DNA of 8,477 bases, taken from positions 1 through 8,477 of the forward strand of contig UQQN01000100.1 in assembly GCA_900543155.1 (NCBI GenBank), written 5' to 3'. Shown here piece after piece: positions 1 through 7,122 of the stretch (within the stretch, counting starts at the first letter, position 1; each line of letters opens with the position of its first letter). Source of the stretch: an uncultured Prevotella sp. (lineage in GTDB: Bacteria; Bacteroidota; Bacteroidia; Bacteroidales; Bacteroidaceae). The notes below the pieces were generated by a model. It was not told the origin of the DNA. It ran no database searches and saw only the letters and a program-made list of their open reading frames with translations. The position numbers were made by a program, and so were the translations under genes.

Positions 1-34
1 TTTTATTGTCGAGGTGCAGCCTAACTTGGTAAAA

Positions 35-66
35 CAAAGTTAGTGTAAACCGAGCACAATACAAAA
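35..66 (-). promoter_or_regulatory. Leftward Bacteroidetes promoter, repeat copy 1
   Basis: On the minus strand TTTTG (66-62) is followed after 19 bases by TAACTTTG (42-35). This matches the Bacteroidetes -33 TTTG and -7 TAnnTTTG elements at normal spacing. Transcription would start near base 28-30 and leave the window on the left, so the gene served is not visible. The -7 box forms most of one arm of the palindrome 21-27/37-43, which could act as an operator or as an early RNA hairpin. Confidence 0.65.
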
Positions 67-116
67 TAAAAGACCAAAGGATTTTTATTGTTGAGGTGCA
101 ACCTAATTTCGTAAAA

Positions 117-147
117 CAAAATTGGTACGAACTGATGAGGGACAAAA
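117..147 (-). promoter_or_regulatory. Leftward promoter, diverged repeat copy 2
   Basis: This is the counterpart of the copy 1 promoter. On the minus strand TTTTG (147-143) is followed after 18 bases by CAATTTTG (124-117). The first T of the TAnnTTTG consensus is replaced by C, so it is probably weaker. A transcript started here would run through copy 1. Activity is inferred only from resemblance to copy 1. Confidence 0.4.
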
Positions 148-296
148 CAAAAAGATTTTTTTTTATTCTTTGTGTAATGACATTCAAAGCACCTAAAATT
201 ACAAGAAGCTATTTAATATTAAGTATAATTTAAGGGTGATTCTAAAAATTCTGGAATACCTCAAATCTACAACTATAAGGAATCTAGTATACTTAT

Positions 297-1670
297 TTAC
301 GCCTTATCACCAAACAATAAATTCAATTGTTGATCAAAATCGCTCATAATCTCACGGTCTTGAATCACACGGAACTTGTCATATTCGATGAGAGCCTTTG
401 TTATAGCTTCATTGTGAGTTACACGTCCTACATCAGACAACATAGGGCGATTATTTAAATCCAGATAGCGTTTTAAGAGACTTGCCCAATCAGCCATAGT
501 CATCAGAACATGATCTTCAGCTCTTTGCTCAGCAATATCAATAAAAGCATTACTTAAGCGGTTAAGCGATTCTACTTCTTTTTCACTTAAGTAGTTTTTT
601 GCTACTGTAACATCAGACTTAACGACTCGACCATCAGGAGCATTTTTCCAAGAAGTTAATCCCATGTGAGGACGTTCTGCATCTGCACGATCATAGATAA
701 TTTCTGCAGCTGTTTGTTGAGTAACAGCATAGTGCATCATGTTTTGTACAGTTTTAAAGAATAAGCGAGTTTCTTCAGAGTCCTTATCATAGTCAGAACT
801 ACACTCACTATATATATCAGTTATCTTCTGATAATAACGACGTTCGCTGATTCGTATCTCACGAATGCGATCAAGCAAATCATCAAAATAGTCTGCTCCA
901 AAAATATTCTTACCTTTCAGACGATCGTCATCAAGCACAAACCCTTTAATGAGATACTCTTTCAGTATTTGTGTCGCCCAAATACGAAACTGAGTTGCCT
1001 CATAACTATTCACACGATAGCCCACTGCGATAACGACATCTAGGTTATACATCATCACCTCACCAGACCATTTATCCGAAGTTTTTTTAATTTTTCTAAT
1101 TGCATCGGACAAATGGATTTCTCCACTTTCTTCTATTTGATTGAGATGATAATTTATTGTTGGTACAGTCACCCCAAATAACTCAGCCATTCTTTGCTGA
1201 GAAAGCCAGAAGGTATTCGTATCAAAAATAACTTGAACCTGCACATTTCCACGTCTACCTTTATACATAAGTATGGATGCCTCCATACTTCGTGCCACAA
1301 CATCTGGTGCCAGGGTTGCACTGAAATACTGTTGTGCAACCTTAACCATTTCCTTCCTCTTATCGGCATTCATTACAACAGCTATGCAAGCAGCACGTGA
1401 AAGCCGAATACTAGTTACTTCTCTTACAGCACCACTACCCAATTCAGCCATCTCTGTAATCTCTATAAAGTGATCACCAAGATGGTAGCCTTTCTGCGAA
1501 ATCCAAGCCTGTGCTTTAGCTATAACACGTTCAAAATTCCAATACTTGCCATACCCCATCACTCGCGCTAACTTACGCGAGTTCCACCATTCTTTGCCAT
1601 CAGCATCCACTTCACAAAGCTGATCAAATGGTGACTGAAGTTCTGGTACATTTTGTATAATATCAGTCAT
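297..1670 (-). CDS. DinD-like / RhuM-family fusion protein, probable DNA-binding accessory protein
   Basis: The protein has 457 residues and two recognisable parts. Residues about 12-118 follow the N-terminal domain of E. coli DinD in order: an early PF, W28-W29 then S31-R32-K33-L34, M38-GYGKY, G64-DHF..I, G78-SGA, L90-SRAAC and Q113-QYF. DinD is SOS-induced and limits RecA activity. Residues about 133-450 match the Virulence RhuM family. They include a helix-turn-helix-like stretch (LSQQRMAELFGVTVPTINYH, 156-175), YNLD at 208-211, VGYRVNSY at 216-223, QFRIWAT at 227-233, KGFVLDD at 242-248, DYFDDLL at 260-266 and VAKNYL at 356-361. No catalytic residues are evident. RhuM proteins are named for a Salmonella pathogenicity-island gene and their biochemical role is unclear; their occurrence near restriction and other accessory genes is general knowledge, not visible here. 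The start at 1670 has AGGA just upstream. No convincing promoter or terminator is visible. Family assignment is firm, function is not. Confidence 0.9.
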   Translation of the reverse strand: MTDIIQNVPELQSPFDQLCEVDADGKEWWNSRKLARVMGYGKYWNFERVIAKAQAWISQKGYHLGDHFIEITEMAELGSGAVREVTSIRLSRAACIAVVMNADKRKEMVKVAQQYFSATLAPDVVARSMEASILMYKGRRGNVQVQVIFDTNTFWLSQQRMAELFGVTVPTINYHLNQIEESGEIHLSDAIRKIKKTSDKWSGEVMMYNLDVVIAVGYRVNSYEATQFRIWATQILKEYLIKGFVLDDDRLKGKNIFGADYFDDLLDRIREIRISERRYYQKITDIYSECSSDYDKDSEETRLFFKTVQNMMHYAVTQQTAAEIIYDRADAERPHMGLTSWKNAPDGRVVKSDVTVAKNYLSEKEVESLNRLSNAFIDIAEQRAEDHVLMTMADWASLLKRYLDLNNRPMLSDVGRVTHNEAITKALIEYDKFRVIQDREIMSDFDQQLNLLFGDKA

Positions 1671-1746
1671 ATTCCTATAAGTTTATTATTGTGATATGAT
1701 ATCTATTACCACTACTAATCATTGATTACTCCTCACAATCTCCTTC

Positions 1747-2107
1747 TTAGACTAACGAGCGAAACTCAAAGACTAGCTCTGATGCTGGGATATTGCATTC
1801 CTCGAACATTCCATGCAAAATGCTTATCTTAGTAGCTGTACTATTATCAGTCTACACATAAACACCAGGTGCTAGTTCGTGTCTCCAATCTTCATGCCTA
1901 TTTAAAACATTATATATGTTTTCGCCATTAGCTAAAATTTTGACTTGAAAATGCAACTTTTACATTCAAGGTTCAGTTTCCATCTTAAATGCAAGCTTTC
2001 CAAATTCTTTATGTACCCAAGTAATGTATTGCGTATTTTGACGAAGAGTTATCCTCGTTGCTAATGCCGAATTCCTGTTTCAGTTTTTCTTTATTTATCA
2101 ACATCAT
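1747..2107 (-). pseudogene. Decayed unrecognised coding region upstream of the DinD/RhuM gene
   Basis: The minus-strand translation is protein-like but broken. A possible start at 2107 (ATG ATG TTG) opens a frame beginning MMLINKEKLKQEFGISNED, which hits a stop at 2011-2009. The adjacent frame, shifted by one base, then carries coherent sequence. It runs TWVHKEFGKLAFKMET, then stops at 1968-1966 and 1962-1960, then KLHFQVKILANGENIYNV, HEDWRHELAPGVYV, a TAG at 1854-1852, and HGMFEECNIPASELVFEF, ending at TAA 1749-1747. One frameshift and three stops in an otherwise continuous amino-acid-like frame suggest a recently inactivated gene of about 120 codons. I do not recognise the family. It lies 76 bp upstream of the intact DinD/RhuM gene in the same direction and may once have been its partner. 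The rest of 1671-2381 shows no gene. Confidence 0.6.
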
Positions 2108-2210
2108 TCAGTTATCTTTGTTTTACCAGAAACAAGAACTCCCATGTACAAAGTACTCGACAAAATTACTATATTTTTTTTAATCACTCCACATCTCAAC
2201 CGAAAAACGT

Positions 2211-2255
2211 GGTTCACCCGACAAAACCCATGTTTTGGATTTTGTCGGGTGAACC
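2211..2255 (-). terminator. Perfect 16-bp inverted repeat, probable leu operon terminator
   Basis: The arms GGTTCACCCGACAAAA (2211-2226) and TTTTGTCGGGTGAACC (2240-2255) are perfectly complementary and enclose a 13-nt loop. On the minus strand the hairpin is followed by ACGTTTTT, a short U run three bases after the stem. It lies 126 bp past the leuB stop and before the decayed region, so it separates the leu operon from the accessory stretch. Within it, 2222-2227 can instead pair with 2232-2237 (CAAAAC/GTTTTG). The distance from leuB and the weak U tract leave open that it is a dispersed palindromic repeat. The rest of 2256-2381 is AT-rich and shows nothing further. Confidence 0.55.
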
Positions 2256-2381
2256 TTTAATTTCTAAAATCTGATAATCACTTTACACACTCTTGCATAT
2301 TCTCTATAAAAATACAAACACGAGAATGCACAAACCAATCTATCAGAATTATTAGAACAGACTTTGAAGAACATTCGAATT

Positions 2382-3440
2382 TTATTTCTCAATAAATTTC
2401 ACAATCCACTCCCCTACTTCTTTGGTACCATAATGCGGAGCACCTGGTACTTGAATTTCGGGAGTACGCACATTGGCATCAAGACTGGCATCAACGGCTT
2501 GACGAATAAGTTTACCTTCGTCGATAAGACCAAAGTGCTCAAAGAGCATGGCTACAGAAAGAATTTGTGCCAATGGGTTCGCAATATTCTGTCCTGCTGC
2601 TTGTGGCCATGAACCATGAATAGGTTCGAACACAGGCGTGCTTGCACCTGTAGAAGCAGAAGGTAAAAGTCCCATAGACCCCGTGATGCACGAACCTTCG
2701 TCGGTAAGAATATCGCCAAAAGTATTTTCGGTTACAAGCACATCAAAGAAGGTCGGCTCTTGAATCATACGCATGGCAGCATTGTCCACATACATAAAAT
2801 CGGTTTGCACCTCGGGATGTTGTGCAGCCATTTCTTGCGCCACTTTACGCCACAAACGTGACGACGCAAGCACATTGGCCTTATCTACCACAGTAAGGTG
2901 ACCACGACGTCGGGCTGCATACTGATAAGCCACTTCAAGGATACGCTCTACCTCTTCGCGCGAATAAGCATTAGTATCATAAGCATAATCATCTCCCTCT
3001 TGCTTTTTACCAAAATACATGCCTCCCGTGAGTTCACGTATGCACACAAAGTCGGCACCTTTTACCAATTCGGCTCTAAGGGGCGACTTATGAAGCAAGC
3101 AACTAAAGGTTTGCACAGGACGTATATTGGCAAAGAGCCCGAGTTGCTGACGCATGGCAAGTAATCCTTGTTCGGGACGCACCTTAGCGTTGGGATTGTT
3201 GTCGTATTTAGGATCACCTACTGCCGAGAAAAGTACTGCATCGGCAGCTTTACACACCTCGAGTGTTTCAGACGGAAAAGGATTGCCCACTGCGTCAATC
3301 GCAGCAGCACCCACTAAAGCTGGAGTTAACGATAGTTCGTGACCAAACTTATCACATACGGCAATAAGCACGGCTACGCCTTGAGCCGAAATTTCAGGAC
3401 CGATGCCATCACCGGCAAGTACAGCTATGTTGAGTTTCAT
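2382..3440 (-). CDS. leuB: 3-isopropylmalate dehydrogenase
   Basis: LeuB oxidises and decarboxylates 3-isopropylmalate to 2-ketoisocaproate with NAD+ in the cytoplasm, the last leu-specific step. The 352-residue length is normal. Visible family marks are the N-terminal GDGIGPE (11-17), the substrate-binding run RPEQGLLAMRQQLGLFANIRP (88-108, with R97 and R107), RELTGGMYFG (135-144, with R135 and Y142), catalytic K187 in VVDKANV, and metal-ligand aspartates D219, D243 and D247. The nucleotide-binding loop EPIHGSWPQAAGQNIANP (272-289) has the SWP variant I associate with Bacteroidetes. The start at 3440 gives the standard N-terminus MKLNIAVLAGDGIG. It lies inside leuD, overlapping it by 32 bp in another frame, which suggests translational coupling. 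No Shine-Dalgarno sequence is visible. Confidence 0.97.
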   Translation of the reverse strand: MKLNIAVLAGDGIGPEISAQGVAVLIAVCDKFGHELSLTPALVGAAAIDAVGNPFPSETLEVCKAADAVLFSAVGDPKYDNNPNAKVRPEQGLLAMRQQLGLFANIRPVQTFSCLLHKSPLRAELVKGADFVCIRELTGGMYFGKKQEGDDYAYDTNAYSREEVERILEVAYQYAARRRGHLTVVDKANVLASSRLWRKVAQEMAAQHPEVQTDFMYVDNAAMRMIQEPTFFDVLVTENTFGDILTDEGSCITGSMGLLPSASTGASTPVFEPIHGSWPQAAGQNIANPLAQILSVAMLFEHFGLIDEGKLIRQAVDASLDANVRTPEIQVPGAPHYGTKEVGEWIVKFIEK

Positions 3441-4008
3441 ACGCTTCTATTTTATCTTTATTTGCTACTAAAAAATCAATGTCGTCAAGTCCACGTTCAA
3501 GGCAATATTTTTTATAACCATTGATGTCAAAATGCTCTGTTTGATTTGTGGCAATATTAGTCACAGTTTGATTGGGCAAATCTACGCGCACTTGAGTATG
3601 AGGGTCTTGCGCTATGCTCTTGAAGAGCTGTTGCAAAAACTCCTCACTTACCACTACGGGCAACACAAAGTTGTTAAGTTCGTTTTGTTTATGTATATCG
3701 GCAAAAAATGAGCTAATTACCACACGGAAGCCATAACCAGCTATTGCCCATGCAGCATGTTCACGACTTGAACCGCATCCAAAGTTTTTGCCTGCTACAA
3801 GTATTTCGCCACTATAAGTAGGGTCATTAAGCACAAAATCTTTAGGTGTGCCATCGGCATTGTATCGCCAATCACGAAACAGATTTTCGCCAAATCCCTC
3901 TTTATCAGTCGCCTTTAAAAAACGAGCTGGAATGATTTGATCGGTATCGACATTCTCAAGCGGAAGAGGTACGCAAGCAGATTGTATGATTGAAAACTGA
4001 TATCTCAT
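3409..4008 (-). CDS. leuD: 3-isopropylmalate dehydratase small subunit
   Basis: LeuD is the small (swivel) subunit that joins LeuC to form isopropylmalate isomerase, converting 2-isopropylmalate to 3-isopropylmalate. The 199-residue length is normal. Motifs seen are NVDTDQIIPARFLKAT (19-34), KNFGCGSSREHA (74-85), which is the substrate-facing loop, and SFFADIHKQNELNNF (100-114). The gene starts 51 bp after the leuC stop and ends inside leuB. Its last eight or so residues (TQHSCTCR), after a normal-looking DKIEAYE, are read from the first codons of leuB in a different frame. That tail is therefore unlikely to be conserved. The region before the ATG is A/T-rich without a ribosome-binding motif. 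Confidence 0.96.
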   Translation of the reverse strand: MRYQFSIIQSACVPLPLENVDTDQIIPARFLKATDKEGFGENLFRDWRYNADGTPKDFVLNDPTYSGEILVAGKNFGCGSSREHAAWAIAGYGFRVVISSFFADIHKQNELNNFVLPVVVSEEFLQQLFKSIAQDPHTQVRVDLPNQTVTNIATNQTEHFDINGYKKYCLERGLDDIDFLVANKDKIEAYETQHSCTCR

Positions 4009-4059
4009 TGAATTTTGAAATTAGGAAAGTTAGACAACCCTTTATAACCCCAAAAACTT

Positions 4060-5433
4060 TTATAAATCTCTTGGGTCGCAAATTTCTCCCATCACAGCTG
4101 CTGCAGCTGCTACTAGTGGAGAAGCCAAACAAGTGCGAGCACCCGGACCTTGACGTCCCTCGAAATTACGGTTTGAGGTTGACACACAAAGTTTGCCTGA
4201 GGGTATTTTGTCATCGTTCATAGCCAAACAAGCAGAACAGCCAGGTTGACGAATTTCAAAACCTGCATCATGCAACACTTTGTCTATTCCTTCTGCTTCA
4301 ATTTGACGCATTACACGCCATGACCCAGGCACAAGCCAAGCTGTTACATGAGGTGCTTTATGACGTCCTTTTGCAACCGAAGCAAAAGCACGGAAGTCTT
4401 CAATGCGCCCATTGGTACAAGCCCCCAGAAATACGTAGTCTACGTGTTTGCCTACCATCTTTTCGCCTTCAGCGAACTGCATATACGCCAAAGCCTTACG
4501 GTCTGAATCATTCTGTGCTGCAGGAATCGTTTGCGTAATGCCTATACCCATACCCGGATTGGTGCCATAGGTTATCATCGGTTCTATATCGGCTGCATCA
4601 AATGTTACTTCTTTGTCGAACACAGCATCCTCATCGCTCTTTAGCTTTCGCCATTCCTCCACAGCCTTTGTCCATGCCTCACCCTTTGGAGCATAGGGCT
4701 TATCTTTAATATAGGCAAAGGTCACATCATCGGGTGCCACTAAACCTCCACGAGCACCCATTTCAATCGATAGGTTACACAATGTGAGTCGTCCCTCCAT
4801 TGAGAGCGAACGTATTGCAGAACCTGCATACTCCACAAAATAACCTGTAGCCCCACTTGTAGAGAGTTTACTCATCAAGTATAAAGCCACGTCTTTTGCC
4901 GTCACCCCTTTGCCCAATGTACCTTCTACATTGATGCGCATGGCACGTGGTTTAGCTTGCAAAATACATTGCGAAGCCATCACCATCTCCACTTCTGAGG
5001 TACCAATACCAAAGGCTATAGCCCCCATAGCTCCGTGTGTTGAAGTATGCGAGTCACCACAAACAATGGTCATACCAGGCAACGAAAGTCCTTGTTCGGG
5101 ACCAACCACATGGATTATCCCGTTATTGGGATGCATCATTCCCCAATAACTCAGTCCAAAATCGTGCGCATTCTGTGTGAGCGTATCCACTTGTTTGCGC
5201 GACACGGGGTCGGCAATGGGTTTATCTTGATCGTGCGTAGGAGTGTTATGGTCGGGCATACAAAATATTTGCTGCGGACGAAAACACTTTAAACCGCGCT
5301 GACGCAATCCTGCAAATGCTTGCGGACTAGTTACCTCATGGGCATAAAGGCGGTCTATATATAATTGGTCGGGACCATCTGCCACATGCTGCACCACATG
5401 GGCATCCCATATTTTTGAGAAGAGAGTGGCCAT
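4060..5433 (-). CDS. leuC: 3-isopropylmalate dehydratase large subunit
   Basis: LeuC is the aconitase-family catalytic subunit carrying a [4Fe-4S] cluster. With LeuD it isomerises 2-isopropylmalate through a dehydrated intermediate. The protein has 457 residues, near the usual 460-470. Cluster cysteines are C339 in GACTNGR and C399 and C402 in PGCSAC. Other family motifs are MPDHNTPTHD (59-68), VCGDSHTSTHGA (124-135) and STSNRNFEGRQG (418-429). It starts 94 bp after leuA, across a gap filled with heptameric repeats, and ends 51 bp before leuD. The initiating ATG is preceded directly by the repeat-derived sequence and not by a Shine-Dalgarno site. Confidence 0.97.
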   Translation of the reverse strand: MATLFSKIWDAHVVQHVADGPDQLYIDRLYAHEVTSPQAFAGLRQRGLKCFRPQQIFCMPDHNTPTHDQDKPIADPVSRKQVDTLTQNAHDFGLSYWGMMHPNNGIIHVVGPEQGLSLPGMTIVCGDSHTSTHGAMGAIAFGIGTSEVEMVMASQCILQAKPRAMRINVEGTLGKGVTAKDVALYLMSKLSTSGATGYFVEYAGSAIRSLSMEGRLTLCNLSIEMGARGGLVAPDDVTFAYIKDKPYAPKGEAWTKAVEEWRKLKSDEDAVFDKEVTFDAADIEPMITYGTNPGMGIGITQTIPAAQNDSDRKALAYMQFAEGEKMVGKHVDYVFLGACTNGRIEDFRAFASVAKGRHKAPHVTAWLVPGSWRVMRQIEAEGIDKVLHDAGFEIRQPGCSACLAMNDDKIPSGKLCVSTSNRNFEGRQGPGARTCLASPLVAAAAAVMGEICDPRDL

Positions 5434-5441
5434 CTGAATTA

Positions 5442-5500
5442 AGTATTAAGTGTTAAGTATTAAGTATTACATGCTATTGCATTATCGAAGTAAGAAGTAT
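5442..5500 (-). repeat. Heptameric TACTTNN repeats in the leuA-leuC gap
   Basis: Bases 5442-5469 are four tandem 7-bp units, AGTATTA, AGTGTTA, AGTATTA, AGTATTA on the plus strand, which read TACTTAA-type heptads on the minus strand. A second block at 5487-5500 reads ATACTTCTTACTTC on the minus strand, two further heptads of the same TACTTNN pattern. The same 14-mer recurs exactly at 7249-7262 inside the leu leader peptide. The gap (5434-5527) has no terminator hairpin, so transcription should continue from leuA into leuC. The repeats probably arose by slippage. Confidence 0.8.
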
Positions 5501-5527
5501 TACAAAAAATGCGCAAGTCACAATTAC

Positions 5528-7021
5528 TTAATGCTTAAAATTATTTATTGCATCAATATAAGCCTCAACACTGGCAGTAACAATGTCGGTGTTGGCACCA
5601 AAACCATAATATACCGCGCCATCATATTCTACCTGCATGTGAACCTTGCCCACATCGTCAGAACCCTTATTGATGGCTTGAATGGTAAATTCTTTCAGCA
5701 CCATTTTGCGCTTAATAATATCCTTCACCGCATTGATAGCAGCGTCAACAGGACCATTACCTTCAGCAGCAGCACGGAACTTTTCGCCAGCAATGTCAAG
5801 CACGATGGCAGCTACAGGACGCACTCCATGTCCACTTGTCACTTGCAAATAATCGAGTTTAATGCTATGTGAGGCAGCACGTTCTGCACCTGCGAGCACC
5901 AAAATATCGTCATCCGTTACCTCCTTCTTTTTATCTGCCAAAGCCAAAAAGCGTTGATAAATATCGTTGAGTTTTTCCTCACTCACCTCTACGCCCAACA
6001 CATCAAGTCGATGCTTTAAAGCAGCATGTCCCGAACGAGCTGTGAGGATAATAGAATTATCGTCAATGCCCACATCCTTAGGATTGATAATTTCGTAGGT
6101 TTCTACATTTTTAAGCACACCATCTTGATGAATGCCACTTGAATGGGCAAAAGCATTACGTCCCACAATAGCCTTATTCGCTTGTACGGGCATATTCATC
6201 AGCGAACTTACCATCCGCGAGGTAGCAGCAATTTTCTGTGTATTAATGTTCGTTTGGATGTCAAGGTGGTGACACTTCAAAATCATAGCAATTTCTTCTT
6301 CTGCTGTGTTACCCGCGCGTTCACCAATACCATTAATGGTCACCTCCACTTGTCGTGCACCATTCAGCACACCCTCAAGTGTACAAGCAGTAGCCATACC
6401 CAAGTCATTGTGACAGTGGGTTGAAAGAATCGCATTATGCACACCGTCCACATGCTCCATCAAGTATTTAATTTTATTGCCATACTCGTGGGGCAAGCAA
6501 TATCCTGTAGTGTCAGGAATATTCACTACCGTAGCACCAGCCTTAATCACAGCTTCTACCACACGTGCCAAATACTCGTTGTCAGTACGTCCTGCATCTT
6601 CTGCATAAAACTCTACATCCTCCACATAGCGTTTAGCATACTTCACGGCAGCTACTGCACGCTCAATAATTTCTTCGCGGTTCGAGTTAAATTTATATTT
6701 AATGTGACTATCGCTCGTACCAATACCTGTATGTATGCGTTTACGTTTGGCATATTTCAAAGCCTCAGCAGCACAGTCAATGTCTTTTTCTACAGCACGT
6801 GTCAGTGCGCAGATTGTGGGCCATGTCACAGCCTTCGAAATTTCTATTACCGAGTTAAAGTCTCCCGGACTCGAAATGGGGAATCCTGCTTCAATCACGT
6901 CCACGCCGAGTTGTTCAAGTTGTTTTGCCACTTGAATTTTCTCTACCGTGTTAAGTTGACAACCTGGTACCTGCTCTCCATCACGAAGTGTAGTGTCGAA
7001 TATGTAAAGTCTGTCGCTCAT
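5528..7021 (-). CDS. leuA: 2-isopropylmalate synthase
   Basis: LeuA condenses acetyl-CoA with 2-ketoisovalerate to 2-isopropylmalate, the committed and normally leucine-feedback-inhibited step. The protein has 497 residues. The N-terminal DRE-TIM/HMGL-like barrel shows FDTTLRDGEQVPG (8-20), with metal ligand D14. It also shows THCHNDLGMA (201-210), with ligands H202 and H204, and NGIGERAGNTA (230-240), with N238. SSGIHQDG (294-301) lies in the linker. The C-terminal regulatory domain (about 385-497) is present and contains GNGPVDAA (421-428), so allosteric inhibition by leucine is expected. It is the first enzyme gene of leuACDB and is preceded by an attenuator leader. The ATG at 7021 has only A-rich sequence upstream, as is usual in Bacteroidetes. 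Full length and motifs make LeuA more likely than citramalate synthase. Confidence 0.96.
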   Translation of the reverse strand: MSDRLYIFDTTLRDGEQVPGCQLNTVEKIQVAKQLEQLGVDVIEAGFPISSPGDFNSVIEISKAVTWPTICALTRAVEKDIDCAAEALKYAKRKRIHTGIGTSDSHIKYKFNSNREEIIERAVAAVKYAKRYVEDVEFYAEDAGRTDNEYLARVVEAVIKAGATVVNIPDTTGYCLPHEYGNKIKYLMEHVDGVHNAILSTHCHNDLGMATACTLEGVLNGARQVEVTINGIGERAGNTAEEEIAMILKCHHLDIQTNINTQKIAATSRMVSSLMNMPVQANKAIVGRNAFAHSSGIHQDGVLKNVETYEIINPKDVGIDDNSIILTARSGHAALKHRLDVLGVEVSEEKLNDIYQRFLALADKKKEVTDDDILVLAGAERAASHSIKLDYLQVTSGHGVRPVAAIVLDIAGEKFRAAAEGNGPVDAAINAVKDIIKRKMVLKEFTIQAINKGSDDVGKVHMQVEYDGAVYYGFGANTDIVTASVEAYIDAINNFKH

Positions 7022-7072
7022 ATTATGATTTTTGTGTTTATGATATTACTTATGAATTAATCACTATCATCT

Positions 7073-7122
7073 AAAAACCAAGAACCCCACCCTTGCAATT
7101 TGAATGCAGGAGTGAGGTCCTT
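7073..7122 (-). terminator. Attenuator: intrinsic terminator in the leu leader
   Basis: On the minus strand the 5' arm AAGGACCTCACTCCTGCA (7122-7105) pairs with TGCAAGGGTGGGGTTCTT (7097-7080) around a 7-nt loop. Seventeen of 18 positions pair, including three G-U pairs, with one C-A mismatch. The stem is followed by GG and five Ts (7077-7073). It sits about 50 bp before the leuA ATG and downstream of the leader peptide, so it is placed to stop transcription before leuA. The plus strand also has a T run after the stem (7121-7125), so it could act in both directions. Confidence 0.85.

Larger units (their letters stand above)
1..147 (-). repeat. Two tandem copies of an ~82-bp promoter-bearing repeat
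   Basis: Copy 1 begins at or before base 1 and copy 2 begins at 83, so the offset is 82 bp. Bases 1-44 and 83-126 match at 38 of 44 positions. Similarity continues more loosely to about 66 and 147. Each copy contains an inverted repeat with a 9-nt loop: 21-27 with 37-43 in copy 1 (CTAACTT/AAGTTAG), and 103-109 with 119-125 in copy 2 (CTAATTT/AAATTGG). The arms change together: C25-G39 becomes T107-A121, and T22-A42 becomes a T-G pair. On the minus strand each palindrome overlaps a promoter -7 box. The array may extend left of the window. Between 148 and the rhuM-like stop at 297 I see only AT-rich sequence, a T9 run at 156-164 and no clear terminator. Confidence 0.8.

Noticed and set aside
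1..126. Possible CRISPR array or integron attC pair at the left edge
   Set aside because: Only two diverged copies are visible, spacing and palindromes do not fit CRISPR units, and the elements are better explained as promoter repeats.
268..1683. Short inverted repeat flanking the DinD/RhuM gene (ATTCCTATAAGTT at 1671-1683 against a similar minus-strand stretch near 269-283)
   Set aside because: It is about 13 bp and imperfect in AT-rich sequence, with no target duplication or transposase. Probably chance.
2161..2168. Minus-strand TAATTTTG as a promoter for the decayed gene
   Set aside because: The -7 match is exact but no TTTG-type -33 element is found at suitable distance.
5450..5872. 140-codon plus-strand open frame over the heptad repeats and the leuA 3' end
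   Set aside because: It begins in repeat sequence, is mostly antisense to leuA, and shows no recognisable domain.
6437..7060. 207-codon plus-strand open frame opposite leuA
   Set aside because: It is fully antisense to the well-supported leuA. Its composition (many Cys, His, Phe, Ser) is that of a complement frame, and it has no promoter.
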